From: Geopseudomonas aromaticivorans
GTDB lineage: Bacteria; Pseudomonadota; Gammaproteobacteria; Pseudomonadales; Pseudomonadaceae
Assembly (NCBI RefSeq): GCF_019097855.1
Contig: NZ_JAHRGL010000019.1
Location: 281,403 to 345,402, forward strand
DNA length: 64,000 nt
Direction of reading: 5' to 3'
This document shows positions 38,093 to 47,277 of the stretch, piece by piece. A program made the position numbers and the translations under genes. How positions within the stretch are numbered: position 1 is the first letter of the stretch; every line of letters starts with the position of its first letter. The notes beneath the pieces were generated by a model that searched no databases, was not told the origin of the DNA, and saw nothing but the letters and a program-made list of their open reading frames with translations.

Positions 38093-39160
38093 ATGATCGA
38101 GCACGACCGTCTGCTGGTGCAGATTCTGATGCTGGCCCTGCTCGGTGCCTGCCTGTGGGTGCTGACGCCGTTCTGGTCGGCGCTGTTCTGGGCCGCGGTG
38201 CTGGCCTTCGCCAGCTGGCCGCTGATGCTCGGCCTGACCCGCCTGCTGGGCGGGCGCACCGCGGCTGCCGCCTTGGTGCTCACGCTGGCCTGGATGCTGC
38301 TGGTGGCGGGGCCGCTGGTCTGGCTCGGCTTCAACCTGGCCGATCATGTCCGCTCGGTGGTGACCCTGCTCAAGGACCTGCAGGTCGAAGGCCTGCCGCC
38401 GCCGCCGACCTGGCTGGCCGGCGTGCCGCTGTTCGGCGCCCGGCTGGTGGAGCTGTGGAATTCCATCGACCAGCAGGGCACGGCCTTGTTCGTCACGCTC
38501 AAGCCGTATCTGGGCGAGGTGGGCAACTGGCTGCTGGCGCGCAGCGCCCAGCTGGGCAAGGGGGTGCTGGAGCTGGTGCTGAGCCTGGTGTTGCTGTTCT
38601 TCTTCTACCGCGACGGTCCGCGGATGGCGGAGTACACCCGCAGCCTGCTGGAGCGTCTGATGGGCGAGCGCGCCGATCACTACCTGGCGCTGGTGGCCGG
38701 CACCGTGCAGCGGGTGGTCAACGGGGTGATCGGCACCGCCGCGGCGCAGGCACTGCTGGCCTATATCGGCTTTCTCATCGCCGGCGTGCCGGGCGCTTTG
38801 ATCCTCGGGCTGCTGACCTTTGCCTTCAGTTTCATCATGATTCCGCCGCTGGTCTGGGGGCCGGCTACCGCCTGGCTGTTCTGGCAGGGCGACTATGGCA
38901 TGGGTCTGTTCCTCGGTATCTGGGGGCTGGTGGTCGTCAGCGGCGTGGACAACGTGCTCAAGCCCTACCTGATCAGCCGGGGTGGCACCCTGCCGCTGGT
39001 GGTGGTGCTGCTTGGTGTGCTCGGCGGCATGCTGGCCTTCGGCTTCATGGGCCTGTTCCTCGGCCCGACCCTGCTGGCGGTGGCCTACAGCCTGATCGGC
39101 GACTGGATCGCCGGTTCGCAGCACACGCGGCGTCCGTCGCCGCCCGACGCGTCGGCCTGA
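38093..39160 (+). CDS. AI-2E family transporter (PerM/YdiK-like permease)
   Basis: This 355-residue polytopic inner-membrane protein has about 8 hydrophobic segments. The long amphipathic middle region and the motifs LVLLFFFYRDGPRMAEYT, GVPGALILGLLTFAFSFI and GLFLGPTLLAVAYSL belong to the AI-2E/PurR-regulated permease family. Substrate assignment by family name is unreliable; members include transporters, ion antiporters and putative permeases. The ATG at 38093 has AAGGG 9 bases upstream. Confidence 0.87.
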   Translation: MIEHDRLLVQILMLALLGACLWVLTPFWSALFWAAVLAFASWPLMLGLTRLLGGRTAAAALVLTLAWMLLVAGPLVWLGFNLADHVRSVVTLLKDLQVEGLPPPPTWLAGVPLFGARLVELWNSIDQQGTALFVTLKPYLGEVGNWLLARSAQLGKGVLELVLSLVLLFFFYRDGPRMAEYTRSLLERLMGERADHYLALVAGTVQRVVNGVIGTAAAQALLAYIGFLIAGVPGALILGLLTFAFSFIMIPPLVWGPATAWLFWQGDYGMGLFLGIWGLVVVSGVDNVLKPYLISRGGTLPLVVVLLGVLGGMLAFGFMGLFLGPTLLAVAYSLIGDWIAGSQHTRRPSPPDASA

Positions 39161-39208
39161 GCCGCGCCGGGGGCCGGCGTCCCCTCCTACTCAACTGGAA
39201 GAGTCGAT

Positions 39209-40768
39209 ATGTACAAGACAAGGATCGCCCTGGCCGTGCTGGTCGCGGCCGGCGTGGTTGGCACGCTCGCCCCCTGGTATACCGGCATGCAACTGGAGGA
39301 GGTACTGCAAACCTCCATCCGCCAGGGCAACGAACAGCTGCAGGATTCCGTGCCCGGCGCCGGCGTCAGCATGGAGCTGGTGGCTGTGGAACGTGGCTTT
39401 TTCACCAGTACCGCCCACTACCGGCTCACCCTGGACGACACCTCGAGCGGCGAGGCGCCGACCGTGCTGCGGTTCAGCGACCACATCGAGCATGGTCCCC
39501 TGCCGCTGTCGCGGCTGCAGTCCCTGGAGCTGAAGCCGGTGATGGCGACCAGCCGCTTCGAGCTGGAGCGCAGCGAGGATGTCATCCCCTGGTTCGTCGG
39601 CGCCGGTGGCAGCTCGCCGCTGACCGGCAGCCTGGTGCTGAACTACGACAACAGCGTCACCGGTCGGGTGACCCTACTTCCCCTGCAATTGGCCGGGGAG
39701 GGCAACAGCGTGCGTTTCTCCGGAATGGACCTCGAGGTGGCCGCCGGGGCGCAGTCCGAGTACCTCCGGCTGGCCGGCGGCATGGACAGCCTGAGTCTGG
39801 ACCTGAACCGCGACGGCGAGCCGCTGCAGCTCCAGCTCAAGGGCCTGAGCCTGCGCAGCGATTATCGTCTCGGCCAGTCCGGGCTGTACACCGGCGACAG
39901 TCGTCTGGCCCTGCAGCAGGTGCAGCTGCTGCAGGCGGGCAAGCCGCCGGTCGAGGTGCGCGACTTCGTGCAGGCCGACCGGCTCGAGGAGCTGGGCGGG
40001 CAGATGAAGGGCGCCGTCGGCTACGACATCGGCATGCTCAGTTACGGCGGCCAGCCGCTGGGTTCGCTCAACCTGAGCCTGAGTCTGGCCAATCTGGATG
40101 TGCTGGCGCTGAAGAACCTCGGCGACTGGTACACGGGCCTCCTGCGCCGCCTGCAGACCCAGCCGGACGGCGATACCGGCCTGTCGGCGGAGGAGCAGGA
40201 CGGCCTGCAAGCGGGCCTTGGTGCGCTGCTGGCGGGCCAGCCGAAACTGGCGCTGGACAACCTGTCGCTGAAGACCGCCAACGGTGAGAGCCGCTTCAGC
40301 CTGATGGTCGACCTGGCCCGGCCGGTGTCCTATGAGCTGCCGCCGGCGGAGCTGGCCCGGCAACTGGTCGGCAAGCTGGATGTGCACCTGGTGCTGGCCA
40401 AGCCGATGATCCGCGATGTGGTGATGTACCAGGCCGCTCTGGATCCGGCCGGCGACCCGGCAGCGGCGGCCCTGGAAGCCACCCAGTTGGCGGAGATGGC
40501 CGACGAGATGGCTTCCTCCCTGCAGTTTGCCCGCGTGGAGGGCGACAACATCGTCGCCAGCCTGAGTTATGCCGACGGCCAGATCGAATTCAATGGTCAA
40601 ACCCTGCCGGCCGAGCAGTTTGCCGGCCTGCTGTTGTCCGTGGCGCCGGCCGAGGCCATGGGCCTGATGATGGACGGGGAGGAGGGCGCCGCCGCCGGTG
40701 ATAGGCAAGCGCAGCCGGGCGCAGACCGCGGGGCGATGGCCACAGACAGCGCGGTCGAACCGCGCTGA
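39209..40768 (+). CDS. DUF945 (YdgA-like) periplasmic protein
   Basis: This 519-residue protein has an N-terminal membrane anchor or signal (residues 5-22). The body follows the YdgA/DUF945 pattern: WYTGMQLEEVLQTSIRQGN, then VSMELVAVERGFFTSTAHYRL, and long beta-rich repeats such as SGMDLEVAAGAQSEYLRLAGG. The family resembles AsmA-type periplasmic repeat proteins; its function is unknown. Length is typical (about 500). GGAAGAG precedes the start. Confidence 0.83.
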   Translation: MYKTRIALAVLVAAGVVGTLAPWYTGMQLEEVLQTSIRQGNEQLQDSVPGAGVSMELVAVERGFFTSTAHYRLTLDDTSSGEAPTVLRFSDHIEHGPLPLSRLQSLELKPVMATSRFELERSEDVIPWFVGAGGSSPLTGSLVLNYDNSVTGRVTLLPLQLAGEGNSVRFSGMDLEVAAGAQSEYLRLAGGMDSLSLDLNRDGEPLQLQLKGLSLRSDYRLGQSGLYTGDSRLALQQVQLLQAGKPPVEVRDFVQADRLEELGGQMKGAVGYDIGMLSYGGQPLGSLNLSLSLANLDVLALKNLGDWYTGLLRRLQTQPDGDTGLSAEEQDGLQAGLGALLAGQPKLALDNLSLKTANGESRFSLMVDLARPVSYELPPAELARQLVGKLDVHLVLAKPMIRDVVMYQAALDPAGDPAAAALEATQLAEMADEMASSLQFARVEGDNIVASLSYADGQIEFNGQTLPAEQFAGLLLSVAPAEAMGLMMDGEEGAAAGDRQAQPGADRGAMATDSAVEPR

Positions 40769-40807
40769 GCAGGGCGCAGGGCGCCGCCAGCCTCCCGCGG
40801 CGTCGCT

Positions 40808-41803
40808 TCAGCTGGGGTGGTGCTGCTCGTACTTGTCCAGCGAGTCGCTGGCGATCTGCCGGCCGAGGGCGATCAGCTCCGGGGCCTTGTAGAACTCGAA
40901 GAAGCGACACACCCGTTTCGGTACGTTGACCAGGATGTCCGGCGGGTAGCCGGCGATCTTGTACTGCGCCAGCGAGTTCTGCATCACGTCGAAGCTCTGG
41001 TTGATCATCTCCAGCACGCTGTCCGGCGCCTCGTTTTCCACCACATGGGTATGGCTGGCCTTGAATGAGGCGACGCCGTGGGGCGAGCCGGCCGGCGCGA
41101 ACTCCGCCGCGGTGGCCAGCAGGGCGGGGAACTCGCTGTCGCCGCGACGGCGAAAGGCCAGGCGCGCGCCCAGCGCGCCGATGGACCCCATCATCTGGTC
41201 GAGGCGGTTGCGCATGGCCGGTGGTCGCTCGATCACCGGCAGTTCGTACTGCACCTGGTTGCTGGCGTTGACGTTGACCGCGACGATCAGGTCGCAGCGG
41301 CTGGAGACCACCGGCACGATCGGGATCGGGTTGAGCAGGCCGCCGTCGACCAGCACCCGCGAGCCCTGCACCACCGGGGTGAACAGGCTGGGAATCGCTG
41401 CCGAGGCCCGCATGGCCTGGTGCAGGCAACCCTCCTGGAACCACACCTCCTGCTGGTTGGTCAGGTCGGTGGCCACGGCGGTGTAGGGGATCGGCAGGTC
41501 TTCGATGTTGATCTCGCCGAGGAAGGCGCGGATGCGCCCGAAGATGCGGTCGCCGCGAATCGCCCCCAGCGAAAAGCTGACGTCGAGCAGGCGCAGCACG
41601 TCCAGATAGTCGAGGGTTTCCACCCAGCGCCGGTAGACCGGCAGCTTGCCGGCGGCGTAGATGCCGCCGATCACCGCGCCCATCGAACTGCCGGCGATGC
41701 AGGAGATCTGGTAGCCGCGGGCTTCCAGTTCCTCGATCACCCCGATATGCGCATAGCCGCGAGCGCCGCCCGAGCCGAGCACCAGCGCGACACGTTTGCC
41801 CAT
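40808..41803 (-). CDS. RssA/YchK-like patatin-family phospholipase
   Basis: This 331-residue cytoplasmic protein begins [21 protein letters not shown], the patatin oxyanion loop. The nucleophile elbow is [11 protein letters not shown] (Ser40) and the dyad Asp is in [12 protein letters not shown]. This is the bacterial RssA-like serine hydrolase group. The natural lipid substrate is unknown. It is transcribed convergently with the DUF945 gene and divergently from selD. It is unrelated in architecture to the 820-residue patatin at 11180. Confidence 0.9.
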   Translation of the reverse strand: MGKRVALVLGSGGARGYAHIGVIEELEARGYQISCIAGSSMGAVIGGIYAAGKLPVYRRWVETLDYLDVLRLLDVSFSLGAIRGDRIFGRIRAFLGEINIEDLPIPYTAVATDLTNQQEVWFQEGCLHQAMRASAAIPSLFTPVVQGSRVLVDGGLLNPIPIVPVVSSRCDLIVAVNVNASNQVQYELPVIERPPAMRNRLDQMMGSIGALGARLAFRRRGDSEFPALLATAAEFAPAGSPHGVASFKASHTHVVENEAPDSVLEMINQSFDVMQNSLAQYKIAGYPPDILVNVPKRVCRFFEFYKAPELIALGRQIASDSLDKYEQHHPS

Positions 41804-41961
41804 GATGTCTTCCCCCCTTTGAACCTATGGCCGGACCAACCGGTGCAAGCCCTGCCGGCCGGGCGTGACGGTCATGCACCGTCGTATCCTTCACGCCCTT
41901 TGTTTCAGTATGGCCCTTGCGCACCCCATCCGGGGTGCTGTGGGTCTTGTCCCGTGGCGTT

Positions 41962-41970
41962 TGCTAGAAT
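41962..41970 (+). promoter_or_regulatory. Candidate extended -10 promoter for selD
   Basis: TGCTAGAAT (extended -10) lies 29 bp before the selD start; no good -35 is present, as is common for extended -10 promoters. A perfect 7-bp hairpin without T tract (41921-41927 with 41932-41938) lies just upstream. Confidence 0.4.
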
Positions 41971-41998
41971 CGCCGCCATCGAATACCCGGAGTGCCCC

Positions 41999-43033
41999 AT
42001 GAGCGAACCGATCCGCCTCACCCAGTACAGTCACGGCGCCGGCTGCGGCTGCAAGATTTCCCCCAAGGTGCTGGAGGTGATCCTCGCCGGCAGTGGCGCG
42101 CAGAACCTCGATCCCAAACTGTGGGTCGGCAACGCCTCGCGCGACGACGCGGCAGTCTATGCCATCGACGAGGAGCGCGGGGTGGTCTCCACCACCGACT
42201 TCTTCATGCCGATCGTCGACGATCCCTTCGACTTCGGTCGCATCGCCGCGACCAACGCCATCAGCGACATCTATGCCATGGGCGGCGACCCGCTGATGGC
42301 CATCGCCATCCTCGGCTGGCCGGTCAACGTGCTGGCGCCGGAAGTGGCCCGCGAGGTGATCCGCGGCGGTCGCTCGGTCTGCGACGAGGCGGGCATCCCC
42401 CTGGCCGGCGGTCACTCCATCGACGCCCCCGAGCCGATCTTCGGCCTGGCGGTCACCGGCATCGTCGACAAGCGATTCATGAAGCGCAACGACACCGCCA
42501 CCGAAGGCTGCCGGCTGTACCTGTCCAAGCCGCTGGGCATCGGTATCCTCACCACCGCCGAGAAGAAGGGCAAGCTGCGTGCCGAGGATGTCGGCCTGGC
42601 CCGTGACTGGATGTGCACCCTGAACAAGCCCGGCGCCCGCTTCGGCAAGCTGGAGCAGGTCAAGGCGATGACCGACGTCACCGGCTTCGGCCTGCTCGGC
42701 CACCTGGTGGAGATGGCCGACGGCAGCGGCCTGACCGCGCGCATCGACTATGCGGCGGTGCCGCGCATCGCCGGCGTCGACCACTACCTCGAACAGGGCT
42801 GCGTGCCCGGCGGCACGCTGCGCAACTTCGATAGCTACGGCGACCGGATCGCCCCGCTGCCGGAAGCGCAGAAGCTGCTGCTCTGCGACCCGCAAACCAG
42901 CGGCGGCCTGCTGGTCGCGGTCACGCCTGCCGGCGAGGCGGAGTTCCTCGCCCTGGCCGCCGAACTCGGTCTCGAGCTGGCGCCGATCGGCGTGCTGGTG
43001 GCCCGACAGAACCACGCGGTAGAGGTGCTCTGA
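41999..43033 (+). CDS. selD: Selenide, water dikinase SelD
   Basis: This 344-residue enzyme makes selenophosphate from selenide and ATP. The N-terminal catalytic segment is [12 protein letters not shown]: Cys16 takes the position of the reactive Cys or Sec and Lys19 the conserved lysine, so this is the cysteine form. Later motifs [19 protein letters not shown] and [20 protein letters not shown] bind ATP and magnesium. The ATG at 41999 has CGGAG 7 bases upstream; the frame is open far upstream but without homology. The stop overlaps the selU start by one base. Confidence 0.96.
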   Translation: MSEPIRLTQYSHGAGCGCKISPKVLEVILAGSGAQNLDPKLWVGNASRDDAAVYAIDEERGVVSTTDFFMPIVDDPFDFGRIAATNAISDIYAMGGDPLMAIAILGWPVNVLAPEVAREVIRGGRSVCDEAGIPLAGGHSIDAPEPIFGLAVTGIVDKRFMKRNDTATEGCRLYLSKPLGIGILTTAEKKGKLRAEDVGLARDWMCTLNKPGARFGKLEQVKAMTDVTGFGLLGHLVEMADGSGLTARIDYAAVPRIAGVDHYLEQGCVPGGTLRNFDSYGDRIAPLPEAQKLLLCDPQTSGGLLVAVTPAGEAEFLALAAELGLELAPIGVLVARQNHAVEVL

Positions 43034-44139
43034 TGCGTGCCAACAGTGCCCACTACCGCGAAATCTTCCTCAACGACCTGCCGCTGATGGACGTGCGCGC
43101 CCCGGTGGAATACACCAAAGGCGCCTTCCCGCACACGGTCAACCTGCCGCTGATGAACGACATCGAGCGGCAGAAGGTCGGCACCTGCTACAAGCAGCAC
43201 GGCCAGGACGCCGCCATCGAGTTGGGGCACCAACTGGTGCGAGGCCAGGTCAAGGCCGAGCGCATCGAGGCCTGGGCGGCCTTCGCACGCGCCAATCCCG
43301 ACGGCTACCTGTACTGCTTCCGCGGCGGCCTGCGCTCGCAGATCACCCAGCAGTGGCTCAAGGACGAGGCCGGCATCGAGTATCCGCGGGTGATCGGCGG
43401 CTACAAGGCGCTGCGCAACTTCCTCATCGACACCACCGAGGCGGCGGTGGCCGAGTGCGACTTCGTGATCGTCGGCGGCCTCACCGGCACCGGCAAGACC
43501 GAGGTGCTGGCGCAGCTGGACAACGCCGTCGACCTCGAGCGCCACGCCAACCATCGCGGCTCCAGCTTCGGCAAGCATGCCACGCCGCAGCCGGGGCAGA
43601 TCGACTTCGAGAACCTGTTGGCCATCGACCTGCTGAAGAAGCGCGCCGCCGGCATGCAGCAGTTCGTCGTCGAGGACGAGAGCCGCTTGATCGGCATCTG
43701 CTCGCTGCCGCTGCCCTTGCACCATGGCATGCAGCAGTACCCGCTGGTCTGGCTGGAAGACAGCGTCGAAGGACGTGTCGAGCGCATCCTCGGCGACTAC
43801 GTGATCGACCTGTCCGCCGAATTCATTGCCCTGCACGGCGAGGAGCAGGGTTTTGTCGCCTTTGCCGAGCGCCTGCAGCAGAGCTTGAAGAACATCGTCA
43901 AGCGCCTGGGTGGCGAGCGCTACCAGCGTCTGGCGGCGATCATGGATGAGGCGCTGGCCGAGCAGCAGCGCAGCGGCGCGGTCGACCTGCACCGCGGCTG
44001 GATCGAAGGCCTGCTCGGCGAGTACTACGACCCGATGTACGCCTACCAGCGCGAAAGCAAGGCGGCGCGCATCGAGTTCAGCGGCGACCAGCAGGCAGTG
44101 GTGGAGTATCTGCGCCAGCGGGCAGTCAATCGTCAGTGA
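43033..44139 (+). CDS. selU: tRNA 2-selenouridine synthase SelU/MnmH
   Basis: This 368-residue enzyme replaces sulfur with selenium at the wobble 2-thiouridine of tRNA (Lys, Glu, Gln). The N-terminal rhodanese domain has active-site Cys95 in [12 protein letters not shown], and [14 protein letters not shown] precedes it. A P-loop GGLTGTGKT (148-156) marks the C-terminal domain. TGATG coupling with selD places selenophosphate supply and use in one transcript. No selA/selB are in the window, so the operon by itself serves tRNA modification. Confidence 0.95.
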   Translation: MRANSAHYREIFLNDLPLMDVRAPVEYTKGAFPHTVNLPLMNDIERQKVGTCYKQHGQDAAIELGHQLVRGQVKAERIEAWAAFARANPDGYLYCFRGGLRSQITQQWLKDEAGIEYPRVIGGYKALRNFLIDTTEAAVAECDFVIVGGLTGTGKTEVLAQLDNAVDLERHANHRGSSFGKHATPQPGQIDFENLLAIDLLKKRAAGMQQFVVEDESRLIGICSLPLPLHHGMQQYPLVWLEDSVEGRVERILGDYVIDLSAEFIALHGEEQGFVAFAERLQQSLKNIVKRLGGERYQRLAAIMDEALAEQQRSGAVDLHRGWIEGLLGEYYDPMYAYQRESKAARIEFSGDQQAVVEYLRQRAVNRQ

Positions 44140-44147
44140 GAGCTGGC

Positions 44148-44167
44148 GGCCCGGGATTGCCCGGGCC
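44148..44167 (+). other. GC hairpin after selU
   Basis: A perfect 8-bp stem (GGCCCGGG with CCCGGGCC) closes an ATTG loop 9 bp beyond the selU stop. There is no T tract; it may protect the mRNA end or work with the terminator that follows. Confidence 0.5.
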
Positions 44168-44179
44168 GTGCACTTTGCT

Positions 44180-44207
44180 GCGCCGGCGGCCTGTCGCCGG
44201 CGCTTTT
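44180..44207 (+). terminator. Intrinsic terminator of selD-selU
   Basis: A nine-base-pair perfect stem GCGCCGGCG (44180-44188 with 44195-44203) closes a 6-base loop and is followed by TTTT. Confidence 0.75.
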
Positions 44208-44249
44208 GCCGCCTAGACTTGCAGGGATTCCTGTGGAAGGAGACCGACG

Positions 44250-44534
44250 ATGAAGACTTGGATCGTGCTGCCCGTGCTGGTGCTTGGCCTGGCGCTGGGC
44301 GGTTGCGCCGGCAAAGTGCAAAACCGCGATGGCTGCGCCTATTCCCTGAACGCTGCCTGGAAGGAGCTGGACTTGGCCAAGGCCGAAGGCTTCGCCGGAA
44401 CCGTCAGCTACTCCAAGGCCCTCTCGCTGATCACCGCGGCCAAGACCCAGCAGCAGTTCGAGGCCTACGAAGGCTGCATCCAGAAGGCCGAACGGGCCCG
44501 CTACTACATCCGCGAGTCGCGCGCCGGGCGCTGA
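44250..44534 (+). CDS. Small predicted lipoprotein
   Basis: This 94-residue protein has a lipoprotein signal (MKTWIVLPVLVLGLALGGC; lipobox LGGC, acylated Cys19). The mature part is a short helical domain with two cysteines, KELDLAKAEGFAGTVSYSKALSLITAAKTQQQFE and EGCIQKAERARYYI. The residue after the acylated Cys is Ala, not Asp, which favours the outer membrane. A strong Shine-Dalgarno (GAAGGAG) is present. The family is not recognised beyond a conserved pseudomonad-type small lipoprotein. Confidence 0.8.
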   Translation: MKTWIVLPVLVLGLALGGCAGKVQNRDGCAYSLNAAWKELDLAKAEGFAGTVSYSKALSLITAAKTQQQFEAYEGCIQKAERARYYIRESRAGR

Positions 44535-44547
44535 GCGCCGGGCGGCT

Positions 44548-44943
44548 TCAGCACTTGGTGGTCGGGCTGCAGGCGTCGGCGTCGGCGCCGGCCGCCGCCA
44601 GGTCAGCCTTCAACTGCTCGTAGCTGCCGGCATCGACGACCTGGGTGTAGCCCAGCTGGAGCAGCGTCTGGCGGGCGATGTTCGAGCGGCGGCCGCTGCG
44701 GCAGTAGAGCACGATGGGCGTGTTCTTGTCGGGGGCGAGGGCGCTGATCTCCGCGCCGATGCGGTAGTGGGGGATCAGTCGGGCGCCTTGCAGGTGGCCG
44801 GCGGCGAACTCCTCGCTGGTACGCACGTCGATCAGCACATGCGAGCCGTTCTGGATCGCGGCCAGGGTTTGCGGCGGGGTATCCGCCCGGCAGGCGGACA
44901 ACGGCAGGATCAGGCTAAGGGCGAGCAGCAGACGGCGCATCAT
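44548..44943 (-). CDS. Rhodanese-domain lipoprotein
   Basis: This 131-residue protein has a signal peptide with lipobox LSAC (Cys18) and one rhodanese domain: HVLIDVRTSEEFAAGHLQGARLIPHY, then active-site Cys81 in LYCRSGRRSNIA. The last residues hold two more cysteines (DACSPTTKC). It is probably a periplasmic sulfurtransferase or thiol-handling protein. The ATG at 44943 is chosen for GAAGGAG 8 bases upstream. It is convergent with the small lipoprotein gene, 13 bp between stops. Confidence 0.87.
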   Translation of the reverse strand: MMRRLLLALSLILPLSACRADTPPQTLAAIQNGSHVLIDVRTSEEFAAGHLQGARLIPHYRIGAEISALAPDKNTPIVLYCRSGRRSNIARQTLLQLGYTQVVDAGSYEQLKADLAAAGADADACSPTTKC

Positions 44944-45016
44944 CGAAAACACTCCTTCAGACATCTCCCCATACCCTAACAGAGCTGCTGCCTGCCGACG
45001 CTGCGCGCGCCTGCCG

Positions 45017-45823
45017 TCAGTCGGCGGCGACCTTGCGTCCGGCCATGTGGCGCAGGTAGGCGAGCAAGTGGTCGAGCTGATCCTCGCTCAGCGCGGTTGC
45101 GGCAAAGCCCGGCATGCGCGCCTGTGGCCAGTGGCGCAGGGACTGCGGGTCGCGGATGTAGCGGCGCAGCAGGTCGGCGCGCAGGTATTCGGTGGGGTTG
45201 TAGGGCAGGTTGAGATCCGGCCCGAAGGCCGCGTCGCCCTGCTTGTTCAGGCGGTGACAGGCCAGGCAGTTTTTCTGGAACTGGGCGAAGCCGAGATTGA
45301 TCGGGTCGTCAACCGCCAGCGCTGGGTCCGGGCGCAGCGCGGGGAAGCGCTCGGCCACCGGCGCCAGTATGCGCAGGCGCACCATGCGGAACGGCCATTG
45401 CTCGGCGCCGATCTGCTCTGCTTCGGGATGGGTCCATACCAGATAGAAGGGGCCGGCGCTCTTCCCGGCCTTGCCCAGCGCCGGCCACGGCTTGGCCGGG
45501 TCTTCCACCGCCAGCCAGGCGCGGGCGCCCTTGGCGTCGAGCAGGGCGGCGGCCGGCAGCTCGGCGGCAAAGCCGTCGTCGGCCACCGCCTGCAGATGAT
45601 CCTCCGCTTTCACCCCCTCGAGCAGCTCGGCCAGCGGCACGGCGCGGTAGTGCATCGCGCGCTTGTAGGCCACGTCGGCGGGAATCTCCAGCTCGCGGCT
45701 GGCCGGGTGGGCGAGCAGCTCGGCGCTGCTGTAGCGGTGGCTGCCGTCGGCCAGCTCCACCAGCAGTTCGGCGGCATTGGCCATGGCGGGGAGCAGGGCG
45801 AGCAGAAGCAGCAGGGCGCGCAT
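45017..45823 (-). CDS. Periplasmic cytochrome c with degenerate molybdopterin-oxidoreductase-like N-domain
   Basis: This 268-residue protein has a signal peptide (residues 1-17, AMANA cut). The mid-region (about 18-165) with VPLAELLEGV, DGFAAELPAAALLD and WPFRMVRLRIL resembles the substrate-facing part of sulfite-oxidase-fold proteins, but it is short. A C-terminal class I cytochrome c domain has a single heme site NCLACH (Cys186, Cys189, His190) and a likely distal Met in ARMPGF. It would carry electrons in the periplasm. The partner enzyme is not in the window. Confidence 0.78.
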   Translation of the reverse strand: MRALLLLLALLPAMANAAELLVELADGSHRYSSAELLAHPASRELEIPADVAYKRAMHYRAVPLAELLEGVKAEDHLQAVADDGFAAELPAAALLDAKGARAWLAVEDPAKPWPALGKAGKSAGPFYLVWTHPEAEQIGAEQWPFRMVRLRILAPVAERFPALRPDPALAVDDPINLGFAQFQKNCLACHRLNKQGDAAFGPDLNLPYNPTEYLRADLLRRYIRDPQSLRHWPQARMPGFAATALSEDQLDHLLAYLRHMAGRKVAAD

Positions 45824-45924
45824 GGGCAGGTCTTCCGGAGCGAGGAGGCGTGCGAAACCTTAGCAAACTTGGCAGGGCGCGTCCCGGCCGCGTAGGATCG
45901 CCATCTTTGCCGCAAGGAAGGCTC

Positions 45925-46812
45925 ATGCTTGCCGAGTTGTTCGCCGTGATGGCGCCGGTGCTGATCGTCGCCGGGATCGGATACGCCTGGGTCCGTTCCG
46001 GGCAGGCTTACCCCACCGATTTCGTCGCCCGCCTGGTACTGAACATCGGCACGCCCTGTCTGGTGCTCTCCAGCCTCAGCCGCACCGAGGTCGATGCCCA
46101 GGCTTTCGGCCAGATGGCGCTGGCCTGCGTGGTGGTGTCGGTGCTGATGGGGCTGATCGGTGTGGTCCTGAGCCGGACCCTGGCCATGGACTGGAAGGTG
46201 CTGGTGCCGGCCTACCTGTTCCCCAATACCGGCAACATGGGCCTGCCGATCAGCCTGTACGCCTTCGGCGAGCACGGCCTGGCGCTGGCGGTGGCGTTCT
46301 TCCTGATGCTCTCGGTGGGCCACTTCACCCTGGGGATGATCCTCTCCGGTGCCGAGCCCTCGTGGCGCAAGCTGCTGGTCAACCCGATCATCCTGAGCCT
46401 GGGCGCGGCCCTCGTGGTGATGCTGTTCGATCTCGAGCTGCCGCGCTGGCTGGCCAATACGGTCAACCTGCTGAGTGGGACGGCCATTCCAATGATGCTG
46501 ATCACCCTGGGCGTGTCGCTGGCGAGCATTCGCGTGCAGCACCTTGGCCGGGGCATGCTGCTCGGTGCGTTGCGCATTCTGTGCGGTGGCGGGGTAGGCT
46601 GGCTGATTGGCCACCTGCTGGATCTGCCGCCGCTGGCGCAGGCGGTATTGGTGCTGCAGTCGGCGATGCCGGTGGCAGTGTTCAACTACCTGTTCGCTGT
46701 GCGCGCCAACCGCTCGCCGGAAGAGGTGGCGAGTCTGGTCATGTGTTCGACACTGCTATCGTTCGTCGTGTTGCCGCTATTGCTGGTCTGGTTGCTGCCG
46801 ACCGTGCGTTGA
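45925..46812 (+). CDS. AEC family permease (auxin efflux carrier-like)
   Basis: This 295-residue inner-membrane protein has about 10 helices. Family marks are VLIVAGIGYAWVRSG at the N-terminus, the conserved NIGTPCLVLSSLSRTE, FPNTGNMGLPISLYAFGEHGLALA, and the C-terminal QSAMPVAVFNYLFAVRAN. AEC members export or import small carboxylates or amino acids; the substrate is not predictable. The ATG at 45925 has AAGGAAG upstream. Confidence 0.88.
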   Translation: MLAELFAVMAPVLIVAGIGYAWVRSGQAYPTDFVARLVLNIGTPCLVLSSLSRTEVDAQAFGQMALACVVVSVLMGLIGVVLSRTLAMDWKVLVPAYLFPNTGNMGLPISLYAFGEHGLALAVAFFLMLSVGHFTLGMILSGAEPSWRKLLVNPIILSLGAALVVMLFDLELPRWLANTVNLLSGTAIPMMLITLGVSLASIRVQHLGRGMLLGALRILCGGGVGWLIGHLLDLPPLAQAVLVLQSAMPVAVFNYLFAVRANRSPEEVASLVMCSTLLSFVVLPLLLVWLLPTVR

Positions 46813-46830
46813 CGTCGGGCTGGACGCGGG

Positions 46831-46929
46831 TCAGCTGATCATGCGGCTCAGATTGGGTAGAACCAGCAAAAGGGTAACGACCAGCACGGCCAAGGCAGCC
46901 TGCCGCCATTTTGGATTGAATTTGACCAT
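46831..46929 (-). CDS. 32-residue single-helix membrane protein
   Basis: This small frame begins MVKFNPKWRQAALAVLVVTL, continues with an LLLVLP hydrophobic run and ends NLSRMIS. That gives a positively charged N-terminus and one transmembrane helix (about residues 11-25). AAAGG lies about 9 bases before the ATG, and an AT-rich stretch suitable for a promoter lies further upstream. It is convergent with the AEC permease gene. No family was recognised. The combination of ribosome site, helix topology and location in otherwise empty DNA supports a real gene. Confidence 0.5.
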   Translation of the reverse strand: MVKFNPKWRQAALAVLVVTLLLVLPNLSRMIS

Positions 46930-47277
46930 TGTTGAGCGCCTTTTATTGTTGTTGGCTGGGTTGAGACAGGGAATTGTCCCCCTGAAACAAGCCGCTGGCG
47001 TTGATCAACGACAATGCCATGCGGCTTGCCGTTGCCTGTAACAGCATACTCTAGAGGTCAAAGTCGTAAAGGTTTAGAAGTTTTTGCTGCCAAAAAGTTT
47101 CCTGATTTGCTTATGTACCTCATGGATTGCCGGTTTTCTTCTGCAGAAGCCCTGTTGCAGAGCCTTTGCAGGCGTCGCTATCAAGCCACTCCCCTGGCCT
47201 GAGTTTGAGGCGACCGTTCGTCCGGTTCTGTGGTCTCGTGGCGTACCGAGCTTGCGTTGTCGGCTTCGGCTTATCCT
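46930..47277. other. Non-coding, AT-richer stretch
   Basis: There are 348 bases with no convincing gene. The 47040-47170 part is clearly less GC-rich than its surroundings. It may contain the promoter of the 32-residue membrane protein, but I see no confident -35/-10 pair. Short frames here have codon use unlike neighbouring genes. Confidence 0.5.

Noticed and set aside
47014-47202. Plus-strand frame of 62 codons in the gap before cobA
   Set aside because: Codon use and composition unlike neighbouring genes, no ribosome site and no motif.
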